A stretch of 64,000 nt of DNA from DATFVA01 sp963771705 (GTDB taxonomy: Bacteria; Bacteroidota; Ignavibacteria; Ignavibacteriales; Ignavibacteriaceae), in NCBI GenBank assembly GCA_963771705.1, contig CAVYUP010000014.1:744001-808000 (forward strand), given 5' to 3'. The notes beneath the pieces were generated by a model. It had not been told where the DNA came from. It saw only the letters and a list, made by a program, of their open reading frames with translations, and did no database searches. Made by a program: the position numbers and the translations under genes. The number at the start of each line of letters is the position of its first letter. The first letter of the stretch is position 1. Of this stretch, positions 36,660 through 45,600 are shown one piece after another.

Positions 36660-39605
36660 TCAAAATTTAACACGAACACCCAGGTCGGCAGTCATTCCAT
36701 AATCCTGCTGTGCCTGAGGAACTCCTGTGGGAGCCTGGATCACCTGAATATCTTTTTCTCCATTTATATTATTGAGATTTCCGAAAATCTGAATCCCGAA
36801 CCAGGGAAGTTCCTGTTTAGCGGAAAGGTCCCAGCGGGTATAGGCTGATGTATTCGATCGTAATTGAGGGTAGAAATTAGGACCAGTAAAGATGTCATCC
36901 TGATATATCATAGAAACCCTAACGGAGAAACCTGCATAATCATATCCGACTGATAAATTTGCCATATTATCAGGCTGATACAAAAGTCTGGCTGTATAAA
37001 AAGTATCAAGGGGTACTCTTAACCTAGGAGTTATTCTTTCCAGTTTACCATATGGATACTTCTCTTTTGAAAAAACATGCGTAAAATTCACGTTTAAGAC
37101 CAGTCCGTTAAGCGGATGGGGCAGATACCAGAAGTGAGTCTGCCACTCAAGCTCAAGACCATAATCTATTGCCCTATTGGAATCATTTATATAAGTGTTT
37201 ATCTGCGGATTTCCGCTTGGCGGAGGAGCACCTGATACCAAAGAGGGAGGAAAATATTTATATGCCTCCGTACCTGTTACGTAAAATGTTGTAGGATAAA
37301 TAAGATCATCTATCTGTTTGAGGAACCCACCGATAGTAAACAAACCGATCTCATTACTGTAAAATGAGAAATAGAGGTCATAGTTATGAGATTGTGAAGG
37401 GACGAGATTAGTATTATTATAATAAATAACTCCCTCTGAAGATGATACATTGATCTTAGGAATAATAGAAATAAAATCAGGGTAAGCCAGAGTGTTGCTG
37501 TAGGAAAGGCGCACATCAAACCAGTCAAAGGGTTTAAATTTAAGTGAAGCGTCGGGAAGCCAATATCCGTGATTTTGAGTTACCGTTGTATCATAATGAT
37601 TATAAGATCCTCCAAGGTCAGAACTTGTATTCTGCATGCCGCGGGAGGCAGTATAAACTGTTTGTAAATTCTGGTACCGGACTCCGGGTATGAATGTAAT
37701 ATGAGGACCAATCGAAATCGTCGCCATGATATATGCGGCACTCTGATTTTCGTATCCCGAATAATCATCCATAGTAGAAAGTGCCTGATCGTAGAAATAT
37801 GACAGAGGAGCATATTTTGCTATAAGCCCGGTGCTCTCCTGAAGATACGCTGCGAGGTCTGCGAGCATTGGAGCGTTCAGCGGGTTATTCATATTGTACT
37901 CCCCGCCCAGGAATTTTCCGTAATCATAGGTTGGATCAAGAAACAGCGACATAGGTATTTTGTTGCCGTATTGAACCGTACCAAGCGAGTAGCGTCCTAT
38001 TAAGGAATCAACATATTTCGCACTCTCAAGAGCCAGTCCCTGCGTACCGGTTGTATGATACGTATATGATCTATTCTGGTGGCGATACATTCCTCCGAAC
38101 TTTATCACTGAGCTAATGTAATTAGATATATTCAGGTCTTTACTAAGGTCGAGAGAAGCCGATAGGGCTCGTGCTCCTGAAAAGCTTCCGGTATTAGAAA
38201 GATTGTTAAGAAATGATTTTGTCGGGTCGGGAGTAGCAACCCTTGGAATGATTTTGGGATCCAGGTTAGTTTTGCCGCTCAAGGTATCCAGGCCAGCTGA
38301 ACCCTGCACAAAAGTAGCTATCCAGTCATTCGGGTTTTTAGTCTCTGTATATGTATGGGCAACAACAGCATTTACATTAAAGACCGGCAGCTGATATTGA
38401 AAACGCAGAGCGTTAGTTATAACGCTTAGCTGGCTTTGGGAGTATGCTAGGGTAGTATTGATAATATTGCTCCCAGCAACACCCTGTATCCCGAAATATT
38501 CCCCACGATTCTGAATATATGTATAACCTGTGCTTACAAAATTTGATAGTTTTACAGTTCCGTCAGGAAGCTTATAATCGAGTACCACTGCCCCGTCATA
38601 ACGCTGACGATCTCTCGGGATATTATTTAAATTCAATCCCTCTGTAAAGTATAAAGGGATCAAATCTCCATCATTAGTATATGCTGCACCGAACTGATTC
38701 GAGGTAAGATTCTTGCGCTCAATATCGAACTGAACGAATAGACCCAAGTTATTATTGAAGAACCTGTTTTCCAGGCTCGCTCCATATTTATAATTATTTA
38801 ACCGGTGATACGCATTCGAAAGAGCATTATAGCCTCCCTGAACAAGAACTCCGAATTCAGGTACTCCCGGGACTTTAACTTTCGCTTCCCTCAGTTCAAG
38901 ATCCACTACACCGCCGATAACACTTGCATCCATATCCGGAGTAACAGTTTTTTTCACTTCCATGCCCTCCAGCATATTTGACGATATCATACTAAGATCA
39001 ACACTGGCATTATTAGGGTTTGATGAAGTTAACTGAACACCATTAACCAATATCTGGTTAAATTTTGGGGCCATTCCCCTTATAACCACCTCATTAGCTT
39101 CCCCGCCGCTTCTCAGAACAGATATACCGGGAAGTCTTCCAAGGGATTCTGCCGCATTCGCATCCGGGAGTTCCTGGATACGTGCAGCGGATACTACACT
39201 TACAATATTATCCGAGGAGAGCTGCTGGTTTATCGCCGAATTCTGTCCGCTCGCCTGCCCCGTTACTACAACTGTTTCACCTATAACAGTTACTGGTTGA
39301 AGTTCGAAATTTTGCCGGACAGACATACCTTCCCTGATTTCAACGGTAACTTCCTGAGAATTATAGCCAATATAGCTGGCGCGAAGAGTATAAGTTCCAG
39401 GGGGGACATTGTTAATTACATATTTACCGTGAGTATCTGTTGCAGCCCCTATACTGGTTTTTAACAGGATTACATTCGCTCCAATAAGTTCTTCACCTGT
39501 TATTTTATCCTTAACAGATCCCTCTAAATTAGCGGCCTCTGTATAAGCACTGCCAAAAATAAATGAAGCGGCTACGATTAAAATGCTCAAAAACTTATTG
39601 TGCAT
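36660..39605 (-). CDS. TonB-dependent outer-membrane receptor
   Basis: A 981-residue receptor. After a signal peptide (ending AYTEA) comes a carboxypeptidase-regulatory-like domain (LEGSVKDKITGEELIGANVIL, about residues 26-110), the plug with LPDANAAESLGRLPGISVLRSGG and VVIRGMAPKFNQILVNG, and then the beta-barrel ending in aromatic-F (GVRVKF). It should import chito-oligosaccharides using the ExbB/ExbD motor; the substrate is inferred from the flanking GlcNAc genes. No SusD gene follows. It begins 46 bp after the kinase stop, so it is probably in the operon controlled by the ROK operator at 40651. Confidence 0.94.
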   Translation of the reverse strand: MHNKFLSILIVAASFIFGSAYTEAANLEGSVKDKITGEELIGANVILLKTSIGAATDTHGKYVINNVPPGTYTLRASYIGYNSQEVTVEIREGMSVRQNFELQPVTVIGETVVVTGQASGQNSAINQQLSSDNIVSVVSAARIQELPDANAAESLGRLPGISVLRSGGEANEVVIRGMAPKFNQILVNGVQLTSSNPNNASVDLSMISSNMLEGMEVKKTVTPDMDASVIGGVVDLELREAKVKVPGVPEFGVLVQGGYNALSNAYHRLNNYKYGASLENRFFNNNLGLFVQFDIERKNLTSNQFGAAYTNDGDLIPLYFTEGLNLNNIPRDRQRYDGAVVLDYKLPDGTVKLSNFVSTGYTYIQNRGEYFGIQGVAGSNIINTTLAYSQSQLSVITNALRFQYQLPVFNVNAVVAHTYTETKNPNDWIATFVQGSAGLDTLSGKTNLDPKIIPRVATPDPTKSFLNNLSNTGSFSGARALSASLDLSKDLNISNYISSVIKFGGMYRHQNRSYTYHTTGTQGLALESAKYVDSLIGRYSLGTVQYGNKIPMSLFLDPTYDYGKFLGGEYNMNNPLNAPMLADLAAYLQESTGLIAKYAPLSYFYDQALSTMDDYSGYENQSAAYIMATISIGPHITFIPGVRYQNLQTVYTASRGMQNTSSDLGGSYNHYDTTVTQNHGYWLPDASLKFKPFDWFDVRLSYSNTLAYPDFISIIPKINVSSSEGVIYYNNTNLVPSQSHNYDLYFSFYSNEIGLFTIGGFLKQIDDLIYPTTFYVTGTEAYKYFPPSLVSGAPPPSGNPQINTYINDSNRAIDYGLELEWQTHFWYLPHPLNGLVLNVNFTHVFSKEKYPYGKLERITPRLRVPLDTFYTARLLYQPDNMANLSVGYDYAGFSVRVSMIYQDDIFTGPNFYPQLRSNTSAYTRWDLSAKQELPWFGIQIFGNLNNINGEKDIQVIQAPTGVPQAQQDYGMTADLGVRVKF

Positions 39606-39650
39606 TTATGCTCTCCTTTCAGAAATAGTTCATCAAACTTTTACAACCGA

Positions 39651-40625
39651 TTAATTCCAATTGTCTTTTTTAAGTTCTCTCAAAATCAGGCTGCCTGCAC
39701 CGAGTATTCCGGCCATATCATTATTTAGTCTGGAAACTAAAACCTGAATTTTTCCTTTATGAACATTTAACAGATTTTCTTCAAAATAACGACGCGCAGG
39801 CTCCAGCAGCAGATCTCCTGAATGCACAAGTCCACCGAAGAGCACTATCATCTCCGGAGAGAAGTGAGCCGCCAGATTTGCCATAGCCCGACCCAGGATT
39901 TTACCGGTATAATCGAACGCTTTGAGCGCCAAAGGATCGCCCTTAGCTGCCAGTTTACTTATCATCTGTCCCGTTATTTCATCATAAGTCATCCCGCGCA
40001 ATGGTCCCGCCTCAGTATGAAGCGCCATCATGTCGAAAACCGTACGCTTTATGCCTGTTACAGAAACATAAGTTTCAAGACATCCAGACCTTCCGCAGTT
40101 ACATTTTCTTCCTACCGGATCTACAATCACGTGGCCGAGTTCTCCTGCGAGTCCTCTTTCGCCGTGAAGGAGGCTGCCGTCTACAAATATCCCGGCTCCC
40201 ATCCCAGTACCAAGGGTGATAACGATAAAGTTTCTCAGACCCTTTGCGTGACCATAATAATATTCCCCAAGAGCCGCGGCGTTCGCATCATTTATAATTG
40301 ATACGGGAACTCCGAAGTATTCTTTCATTATAGAGACAAAATTCACATTGTTCCATTTTAAGTTTGAAGGCTCCTCAATGGTGCCGTTCAGATAATTCGC
40401 GCTGGGCGCCGCAATACCAATTCCAGCCAGCGTATATTCAGAACTGTACGAATCAAAGGAGAGATTTACATTTTTAACAAGTCTCTCTATAAATTTTTCA
40501 GCATCCATTTCTCCATTTGTAGGAATAGAACTTCCTGAAAGATAATTCCCTTCATGATTGAGGAACCCAAACGAGGTGTTTGTTCCGCCTATGTCTATTC
40601 CGAGTGTCAGTTTTTTCTTTTCCAT
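39651..40625 (-). CDS. ROK family sugar kinase (probable N-acetylglucosamine kinase)
   Basis: A 324-residue ROK kinase. It has the ATP motif LGIDIGGTNTSFGF, the catalytic aspartate in IINDANAAALGEYYYG, the GTGMGAGIFVDGSLLHG segment and the zinc signature CNCGRSGCLETYVS (about residues 178-191). ROK kinases phosphorylate glucose, GlcNAc or ManNAc. In this locus GlcNAc released by the phosphorylase is the likely substrate, giving GlcNAc-6-P for NagA. There is no DNA-binding domain, unlike the neighbour at 40705. A 27-bp operator-like palindrome lies 25 bp before the start. Confidence 0.92.
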   Translation of the reverse strand: MEKKKLTLGIDIGGTNTSFGFLNHEGNYLSGSSIPTNGEMDAEKFIERLVKNVNLSFDSYSSEYTLAGIGIAAPSANYLNGTIEEPSNLKWNNVNFVSIMKEYFGVPVSIINDANAAALGEYYYGHAKGLRNFIVITLGTGMGAGIFVDGSLLHGERGLAGELGHVIVDPVGRKCNCGRSGCLETYVSVTGIKRTVFDMMALHTEAGPLRGMTYDEITGQMISKLAAKGDPLALKAFDYTGKILGRAMANLAAHFSPEMIVLFGGLVHSGDLLLEPARRYFEENLLNVHKGKIQVLVSRLNNDMAGILGAGSLILRELKKDNWN

Positions 40626-40650
40626 TATTTCATTTTCAAATTTGCAGATA

Positions 40651-40677
40651 TTTAGTTTGTTGCGTCAACATACTAAA
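40651..40677. promoter_or_regulatory. ROK-type operator palindrome before the sugar kinase
   Basis: Twelve-base arms TTTAGTTTGTTG and CAACATACTAAA flank CGT; 11 of 12 arm positions pair. It lies 25 bp upstream of the kinase start and 27 bp past the stop of the ROK repressor. The left arm recurs exactly at 41914. This is the expected place for the NagC-type repressor to control the kinase-receptor part of the locus. Binding is inferred. Confidence 0.8.
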
Positions 40678-40704
40678 GCCATAAAAAAATCAGAATATTC
40701 CTGT

Positions 40705-41907
40705 TCAGATCATAATTTTATAATCATCGAATATTTCTTTAATTGCCAGGGTAGCAGCACCAAGAAGCCTTGGTCTTATTTTAAGAGATGTAGGTATGAT
40801 TATAATGTTTTTATGTCTTCCGTAAAACGCCCTCTTCTCAACCTCCTCAAGTATTCTTGGATGAATAATATCCCAAGCGCTGGTAATTCTCCCTCCTATT
40901 ACAATAGCATGAGGATCATAAGCTTTGACGATTGTTGCAATACCAAGTCCAAGAAAATCACCTGTTTCGTTAAGTACATCCGTAGCAATCTCATCTCCCT
41001 GCTCAGCTTTCTTTAAAATATAATCAAGCGTACAATTCTCATCAGAAGCTTTATTTTTAATTTTTGAACAATAACGTTTAACGGTAGCTGTATCCGAGGC
41101 ATATCTTTCCCAGCAGCCGTAATTGCCGCAGACGCATTGTTCACCCCCTTCGATAAGGATAAGGTGCCCTACTTCGCCGGCAGCCTGAAATTCACCCTGT
41201 AAAAGTTTTCCTTCAACTACAATTCCTGCCCCGATTCCGTCCCCTACGGAGAGAAAAACGAAATTCGAAAGATCTGCCCCCTGATCGCCAAACCACAACT
41301 CAGCAAGAGCAGAAGCTTTAGCGTCATTTCCAACAGCTATAATTTTAAGATCGGGCATATGTTTGATAAATTCTTCCCCGATATTAAAATTTTCCCATCC
41401 AAGGTTGGGGGCAAAGTCGACCCGAAGCACCCTCGAATCTACGATACCGGCCACGCTTATACCAAGGCCTTCCAGTTTTTCTATCTTTGAACGTTTACAA
41501 AGTGCTTTTAATTTTCTCACGCAAAGTGATACAAAAGATTTCGGGTCCTTCGGTTTTGTATCGAATTTTGATTCCGCCAGAATTGTTCCGTCAATATCCA
41601 CTATAGCTATACAGGTAACAGCTGAATCAATATTTATTGCACCGATCAGAGACCGGCCCAATTTTATAGATAGATCAATCGGGTTTCTCCCAATATTCCT
41701 GTCCTGATTAATCTGTTCGTAAATAAGCTCTTCATTTATCAAATCGGCAACTATACTTGAGACTGTACTTTTATTAAGTCCCGTCATTTTTGCGATGCGA
41801 GCTCTGGAGATAGGCTGGTTTTTGCGGATGATGTTGAGGATCATAGACCGATTTATATCCCGGACTATTTTTGCGTTCCCGCTGATTGTCTTCTGCATGT
41901 GAGTCAT
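40705..41907 (-). CDS. ROK family transcriptional repressor (NagC/XylR type)
   Basis: A 400-residue regulator: an N-terminal winged helix (ILNIIRKNQPISRARIAKMTGLNKSTVSSI, about residues 24-53) joined to a ROK sugar-binding domain with SVGDGIGAGIVVEGKLLQGE and the zinc motif CVCGNYGCWERYAS. NagC-type proteins leave DNA on binding GlcNAc-6-P or a related sugar. It heads the chitin locus and probably represses it and itself through the repeats at 40651 and 41914. Two in-frame ATGs (41907 and 41898) are possible starts; the first is given. Confidence 0.93.
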   Translation of the reverse strand: MTHMQKTISGNAKIVRDINRSMILNIIRKNQPISRARIAKMTGLNKSTVSSIVADLINEELIYEQINQDRNIGRNPIDLSIKLGRSLIGAINIDSAVTCIAIVDIDGTILAESKFDTKPKDPKSFVSLCVRKLKALCKRSKIEKLEGLGISVAGIVDSRVLRVDFAPNLGWENFNIGEEFIKHMPDLKIIAVGNDAKASALAELWFGDQGADLSNFVFLSVGDGIGAGIVVEGKLLQGEFQAAGEVGHLILIEGGEQCVCGNYGCWERYASDTATVKRYCSKIKNKASDENCTLDYILKKAEQGDEIATDVLNETGDFLGLGIATIVKAYDPHAIVIGGRITSAWDIIHPRILEEVEKRAFYGRHKNIIIIPTSLKIRPRLLGAATLAIKEIFDDYKIMI

Positions 41908-41913
41908 TCTTGA

Positions 41914-41938
41914 TTTAGTTTGTTGTTTAAACCAACAA
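41914..41938. promoter_or_regulatory. Operator-like repeat overlapping the ROK repressor leader
   Basis: TTTAGTTTGTTG at 41914-41925 is identical to the left arm of the operator at 40651. It is followed by TTTAAAC and CAACAA, so TTGTTG/CAACAA form a smaller palindrome with a 7-bp centre. It lies 6 bp before the repressor start codon, where binding would block transcription or translation. Autoregulation is inferred. Confidence 0.7.
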
Positions 41939-42186
41939 TTACAACAGGAACATAAATAATTAATTTTATTAACACAATACCCTGCTTAAATTTATTTCCT
42001 ATCTGTGCGGGATGAACTCATTAAAAAAAATAATGAAGATATAGTGAGCAGCTACTCCGGGTACACAGGAATATTCTTTTATTAATAAAATATTTCATTA
42101 TTTTGAACAGTGACGAATGATTTCAACAAATTCCAGTTTTAACCAACAGCAGGTACGCTGCGAGAAATTGAGAAAGGAGCATTGAA

Positions 42187-43089
42187 ATGTCTATACGCCC
42201 TGTTAGGAAGATACTGAAGGCTCAGCCGACCGTTGAAGGCGCGGGTGTAAATCTGAGGAGAGCAATTGGATTCGGGGATCCGACAGAAGCCGATCCTTTT
42301 CTCCTTTTAGATGATTTCCGGAATGAGCGGCCTGAGGACTACCTTGCAGGATTCCCGTGGCATCCCCACAGAGGAATTGAAACAATCACTTATGTACTTG
42401 CCGGGAGCGTTGAACATGGTGATAGTATGGGAAACAAAGGAGTGATTTCTTCAGGTGATATTCAATGGATGACCGCGGGAAGCGGAATCATTCACCAGGA
42501 AATGCCTAAGGGCGACAATACTGGAAGGATGCATGGCTTTCAATTATGGGCTAACCTTCCGAGGTCTCTTAAAATGACCACACCACGCTACCAGGAAATT
42601 AAATCACCCGAAATTCCTGAGGTTACCGATGATGACGGAACTAAAGTGCGGCTGGTTTGCGGAAGTTTCTGGGGTAAGAGAGGTCCCGTTGAAGGGATTG
42701 CAGCTGACCCTGTGTATATAGATGTTTCAGTCCCCGCTGGAAAGAAAAAGACCTTACCTATAGATACAAGGAACAATGCATTTGCTTATATTTTTGAAGG
42801 ATCCGGAAAATTTTGTAATGCATCCGGGCCGCTTGCGGTTCCTACTGAGAGTGTAGGCTGGCTGGATACCCACCCCCCTGTTGAAGCAGACAACAGGTCT
42901 CTTATATTATTCGACAGCGGTGATGAAATCTCGGTTCAGGCAGGAGATGAAGGCATCAGATTTCTCCTTATTTCCGGAAGACCATTAAAAGAACCTGTAG
43001 CCTGGTATGGACCGATAGTGATGAACACACAGGGAGAACTAAAGAAAGCTTTCGAGGAACTGCAGGAAGGGACATTTCTTAAAAAATAA
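42187..43089 (+). CDS. Pirin family bicupin protein
   Basis: A 300-residue pirin. The N-terminal cupin carries the metal-binding residues in GFPWHPHRGIETITYVLAG and SGIIHQEMPKG, and the C-terminal half is the pirin C domain (about residues 180-285) with FLLISGRPLKEPVAWYGPIVM. Bacterial pirins are non-haem iron proteins; some have quercetinase activity or act as redox regulators. AGAAAGGAG precedes the ATG by six bases. It is a single plus-strand gene between minus-strand genes, so it is probably monocistronic. Confidence 0.94.
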   Translation: MSIRPVRKILKAQPTVEGAGVNLRRAIGFGDPTEADPFLLLDDFRNERPEDYLAGFPWHPHRGIETITYVLAGSVEHGDSMGNKGVISSGDIQWMTAGSGIIHQEMPKGDNTGRMHGFQLWANLPRSLKMTTPRYQEIKSPEIPEVTDDDGTKVRLVCGSFWGKRGPVEGIAADPVYIDVSVPAGKKKTLPIDTRNNAFAYIFEGSGKFCNASGPLAVPTESVGWLDTHPPVEADNRSLILFDSGDEISVQAGDEGIRFLLISGRPLKEPVAWYGPIVMNTQGELKKAFEELQEGTFLKK

Positions 43090-43133
43090 TGATTTTACTG
43101 GTTATTGATCCGCGTAGATCATCAACAAAAAAC

Positions 43134-43169
43134 TTAAAAAAAAGCTGTGCCATCTTCCGGAGCAGCTTT
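43134..43169 (-). terminator. Rho-independent terminator after the metalloprotease gene
   Basis: On the minus strand AAAGCTG pairs with CAGCTTT around a 15-nt loop, and the T-run continues for about eight bases (CAGCTTTTTTTT). It is 24 bp past the stop at 43193, in the gap shared with the convergent pirin gene. Confidence 0.75.
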
Positions 43170-43192
43170 CAGTATCGTTAATATGCAGAATA

Positions 43193-43903
43193 TTATTTTA
43201 AAAGGATCATTTTTTTTGTTAAGGCATAATTACCTGCAATAATACGATATATGTATAAACCGCTGCTGAAGAATGTGCCGTCAAACCCGGTTTTATATAT
43301 ACCAGGCAGTTTCTTTTCATTTACAAGAGTTGCAACTTCCTTACCAAGAATATTATATAATTTTATTGTAACATCACACTCTACTGGCAGTTCATACTGA
43401 ATGGAGGTTACAGGATTAAATGGATTAGGATAATTCTGATGGAGAATGAATCGTCCCGGAAGTTCTAACGGAGCTTCATTACTATGGACAAGTCCGGCGA
43501 GCTGTTTTAAATAATAAATATAACCAGAGTCAATTTCTTCATAAGAGACATCAAATACATTCCAATCGCAGCCTGCCATGAAAAAATCACGGATCGTAGT
43601 ATAATCCGCATAATTATTGTGCATATAATACCAAAAGGCCATACCGAAAGTATAAACCGACATATAACCGTTAGAATCAGGCATTATATCGGCGAGTTTT
43701 GGTTCTCTTCCGTATTGATTTATAAAGCTATTAAAGGCTGCTTCTATATACCATCCCCGATTTTGCAAATACTCTGAAGAATAATCGCCGTATGTCATAA
43801 ATTCGGCCATACCTTCCGCATGAAACCCGGTGATTTGTTCGGGCAGCGGGGCCATATGATTATGAAAAACATGAAAGAATTCATGAGGGATCAAGCTGAG
43901 CAT
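43193..43903 (-). CDS. Metalloprotease C-terminal fragment with type IX sorting domain
   Basis: A 236-residue frame starting at an internal ATG. It contains the gluzincin HEFFH motif at residues 7-11, EGMAEF at 30-35 and the C-terminal sorting domain from about 160 to 236, which ends ALTKKMILLK. There is no signal peptide and no ribosome site before its ATG, so it is unlikely to be an independent gene. See the spanning entry for the frameshift. Confidence 0.7.
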   Translation of the reverse strand: MLSLIPHEFFHVFHNHMAPLPEQITGFHAEGMAEFMTYGDYSSEYLQNRGWYIEAAFNSFINQYGREPKLADIMPDSNGYMSVYTFGMAFWYYMHNNYADYTTIRDFFMAGCDWNVFDVSYEEIDSGYIYYLKQLAGLVHSNEAPLELPGRFILHQNYPNPFNPVTSIQYELPVECDVTIKLYNILGKEVATLVNEKKLPGIYKTGFDGTFFSSGLYIYRIIAGNYALTKKMILLK

Positions 43904-45600
43904 CGCTTCTGTAAGTCCCCCCCGAAATAAACCGGGGATAGAATATCCAGCTTATCTCCCCCGCAGCCGCTCCCGCCATTGTACACATCATTGTAACCCA
44001 TGCATTCCATTCCGGTCTGCTCATCAGGAAAAATAACAACGTTAAACCTGTTTTTAATATCCATGTCGTAAGAATCCTCATAACAGGCTAATTTTTCTTC
44101 GAGTTTATAAGCGATGGAATCAAGAAAAGGTATTTCCTGATCAGCACCATAAATATCGAAGTTATCGATCACCGTCTGCAGTTTAATTCTCTCCGTTTCA
44201 CTCTTTTGATAATAATAATAGAAATATGGATGCCACAAATCTTCCTGCAGCCATGTAGTTATTCCCTGGTAAGATATTCCATTAAAAAGCTGACATTCGA
44301 TAAAAGAGATTATCAAATCCTTCATATAGCCTTCATTATAATTTGCTGCATTTTCAATATCACTTTTTTCAGGAAGCCTCCCAAGTTCTGAAATAGCCTG
44401 AAGGATCATCTCCCTGTCGGGTCTGCAGCCTCCACGATAGAGTCCGAATCCTTCAAGGAAATAGTTCTCAGACGGGATGCCATCCTTAATTAATAATTTT
44501 CTGTGTACAAGCAATTGAGCAAGTGTTCCTTTTGCAAGGGCATTAAAATTCTGGTAATAATTTAACTGGTCTTCTGTTAACGGAGGCGTAACCACAACGA
44601 TATCATTTTCCTTATCAATCCACCCGCATTTCCAGTCAGGCATCTGAATACCAGAATACCGGACAAATTCATCCCTGGCAAGGAGATAAATTTTTATTTT
44701 AGCTTCGGGCAATACAGATGTCTGCATTGGCCTATCCCAGTATGAACAAAGTTCTACACATTCCTGCTGTATTGAATCAGAATTTGATGTCCAGTATCCT
44801 GAAGCACTATCAGCAGAATAGAACATCAGGTTTTCCGACTCGGCCTGCAGAGGTAAATCAGGCAGCACAGGAGAAAAGTCACGTACCGTATTGCTTATTC
44901 TAAATTCATCAATCCAGCCGTCAAACTGAATATTGCTTGAACCGTCAACACCTCCTAAAAAAATCTGTCGCTCAGCCGTACACAATGTCCCGTCTGTACT
45001 TTCCGGGAATGGAACAGTCTCAGCGAAAATTCTAAACCAATCCTCATCATGAATCAGAAATGAAATTTTTCTATCAATACTATTGCTGATGAGGGCGATA
45101 TGATACCAGTGGTACGGCTCAATTCCGTTTGATTGTTCAATTCTAACCTGAGAAAAGTCGGAAAAAGTAACTTCAGAAGTAAAACCCAATCCATCATTTC
45201 TAAAACCAATATTTACTGCGGAAACCCCCTCCCCATCCTTGATAAATATGGCAGGAAATTCAGTAGATCCGCTACCATAGCTGCCGACGTTTACCCAGAG
45301 TTCTACCGTCCAGTTTGTACCAAAATCCAATTCAGGTGTAACATCAAGCAGCACACACTGAAGCCCCTCGATATTATTGATTCTATAGCATTCTTCGAAA
45401 TCATTCATAGAGGATTCATAAACCGGATCATTACCCCAGTTGACCGCAGTTCCAGTATATGCTCCGAGAGTGGAAAGATCATTATTGAAGTGCATTAATA
45501 AAAGTGTATTAGGATCGCCAGAATAAGGACCTCCATCCTGTGCAAACATGGATAGAGTGAAAAAGAGAATGATGGATATAATTTTAAAGTATTCCCGCAT
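43891..45600 (-). CDS. Metalloprotease N-terminal fragment with LamG-like domain
   Basis: A 569-residue frame with a signal peptide (ending SMFAQ) and a LamG/concanavalin-like lectin domain: LLMHFNNDLST at the start, DFGTNWTVELWVNVG, YHWYHIALISN and FDGWIDEFRISNTVRDFS. The last ten residues (GGDLQKRCSA) arise from the shifted frame. It overlaps the C-terminal fragment by 13 bp. As it stands it would yield an exported protein without the protease site or the sorting domain. Confidence 0.75.
   Translation of the reverse strand: MREYFKIISIILFFTLSMFAQDGGPYSGDPNTLLLMHFNNDLSTLGAYTGTAVNWGNDPVYESSMNDFEECYRINNIEGLQCVLLDVTPELDFGTNWTVELWVNVGSYGSGSTEFPAIFIKDGEGVSAVNIGFRNDGLGFTSEVTFSDFSQVRIEQSNGIEPYHWYHIALISNSIDRKISFLIHDEDWFRIFAETVPFPESTDGTLCTAERQIFLGGVDGSSNIQFDGWIDEFRISNTVRDFSPVLPDLPLQAESENLMFYSADSASGYWTSNSDSIQQECVELCSYWDRPMQTSVLPEAKIKIYLLARDEFVRYSGIQMPDWKCGWIDKENDIVVVTPPLTEDQLNYYQNFNALAKGTLAQLLVHRKLLIKDGIPSENYFLEGFGLYRGGCRPDREMILQAISELGRLPEKSDIENAANYNEGYMKDLIISFIECQLFNGISYQGITTWLQEDLWHPYFYYYYQKSETERIKLQTVIDNFDIYGADQEIPFLDSIAYKLEEKLACYEDSYDMDIKNRFNVVIFPDEQTGMECMGYNDVYNGGSGCGGDKLDILSPVYFGGDLQKRCSA
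43917..43923. repeat. C7/G7 homopolymer at the frameshift point
   Basis: Seven consecutive C on the plus strand (G on the coding strand). Eight or five would restore the full reading frame. Such tracts are typical slippage sites. Confidence 0.95.

Larger units (their letters stand above)
43193..45600 (-). pseudogene. Secreted LamG-type zinc metalloprotease gene interrupted by a frameshift in a G7 tract
   Basis: Two overlapping reading frames together encode one protein of about 802 residues if one G is added to the run of seven Gs (minus strand) at 43917-43923. The N-terminal frame ends ...PVYFGGDLQKRCSA, while the corrected frame reads ...PVYFGGGLTEAMLSLIPHEFFH. Order: signal peptide, LamG/concanavalin-like domain (about 70-235), central helical region, HEFFH zinc motif (about 573-577) with EGMAEF 19 residues later as third ligand, and a type IX sorting domain (NYPNPFNPVTSIQYEL). 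The cause may be phase variation by slippage, a real inactivating mutation or a base-calling error in the homopolymer. Confidence 0.85.

Noticed and set aside
40558..41016. 152-codon plus-strand frame across the ROK kinase-repressor junction
   Set aside because: It covers the operator palindrome and the antisense of the conserved repressor C-terminus; no recognisable protein.
43193..43903. C-terminal protease frame as an independent gene
   Set aside because: It has no signal peptide or ribosome site, starts just before the zinc motif, and joins the upstream frame by a single-base change in the G7 tract.
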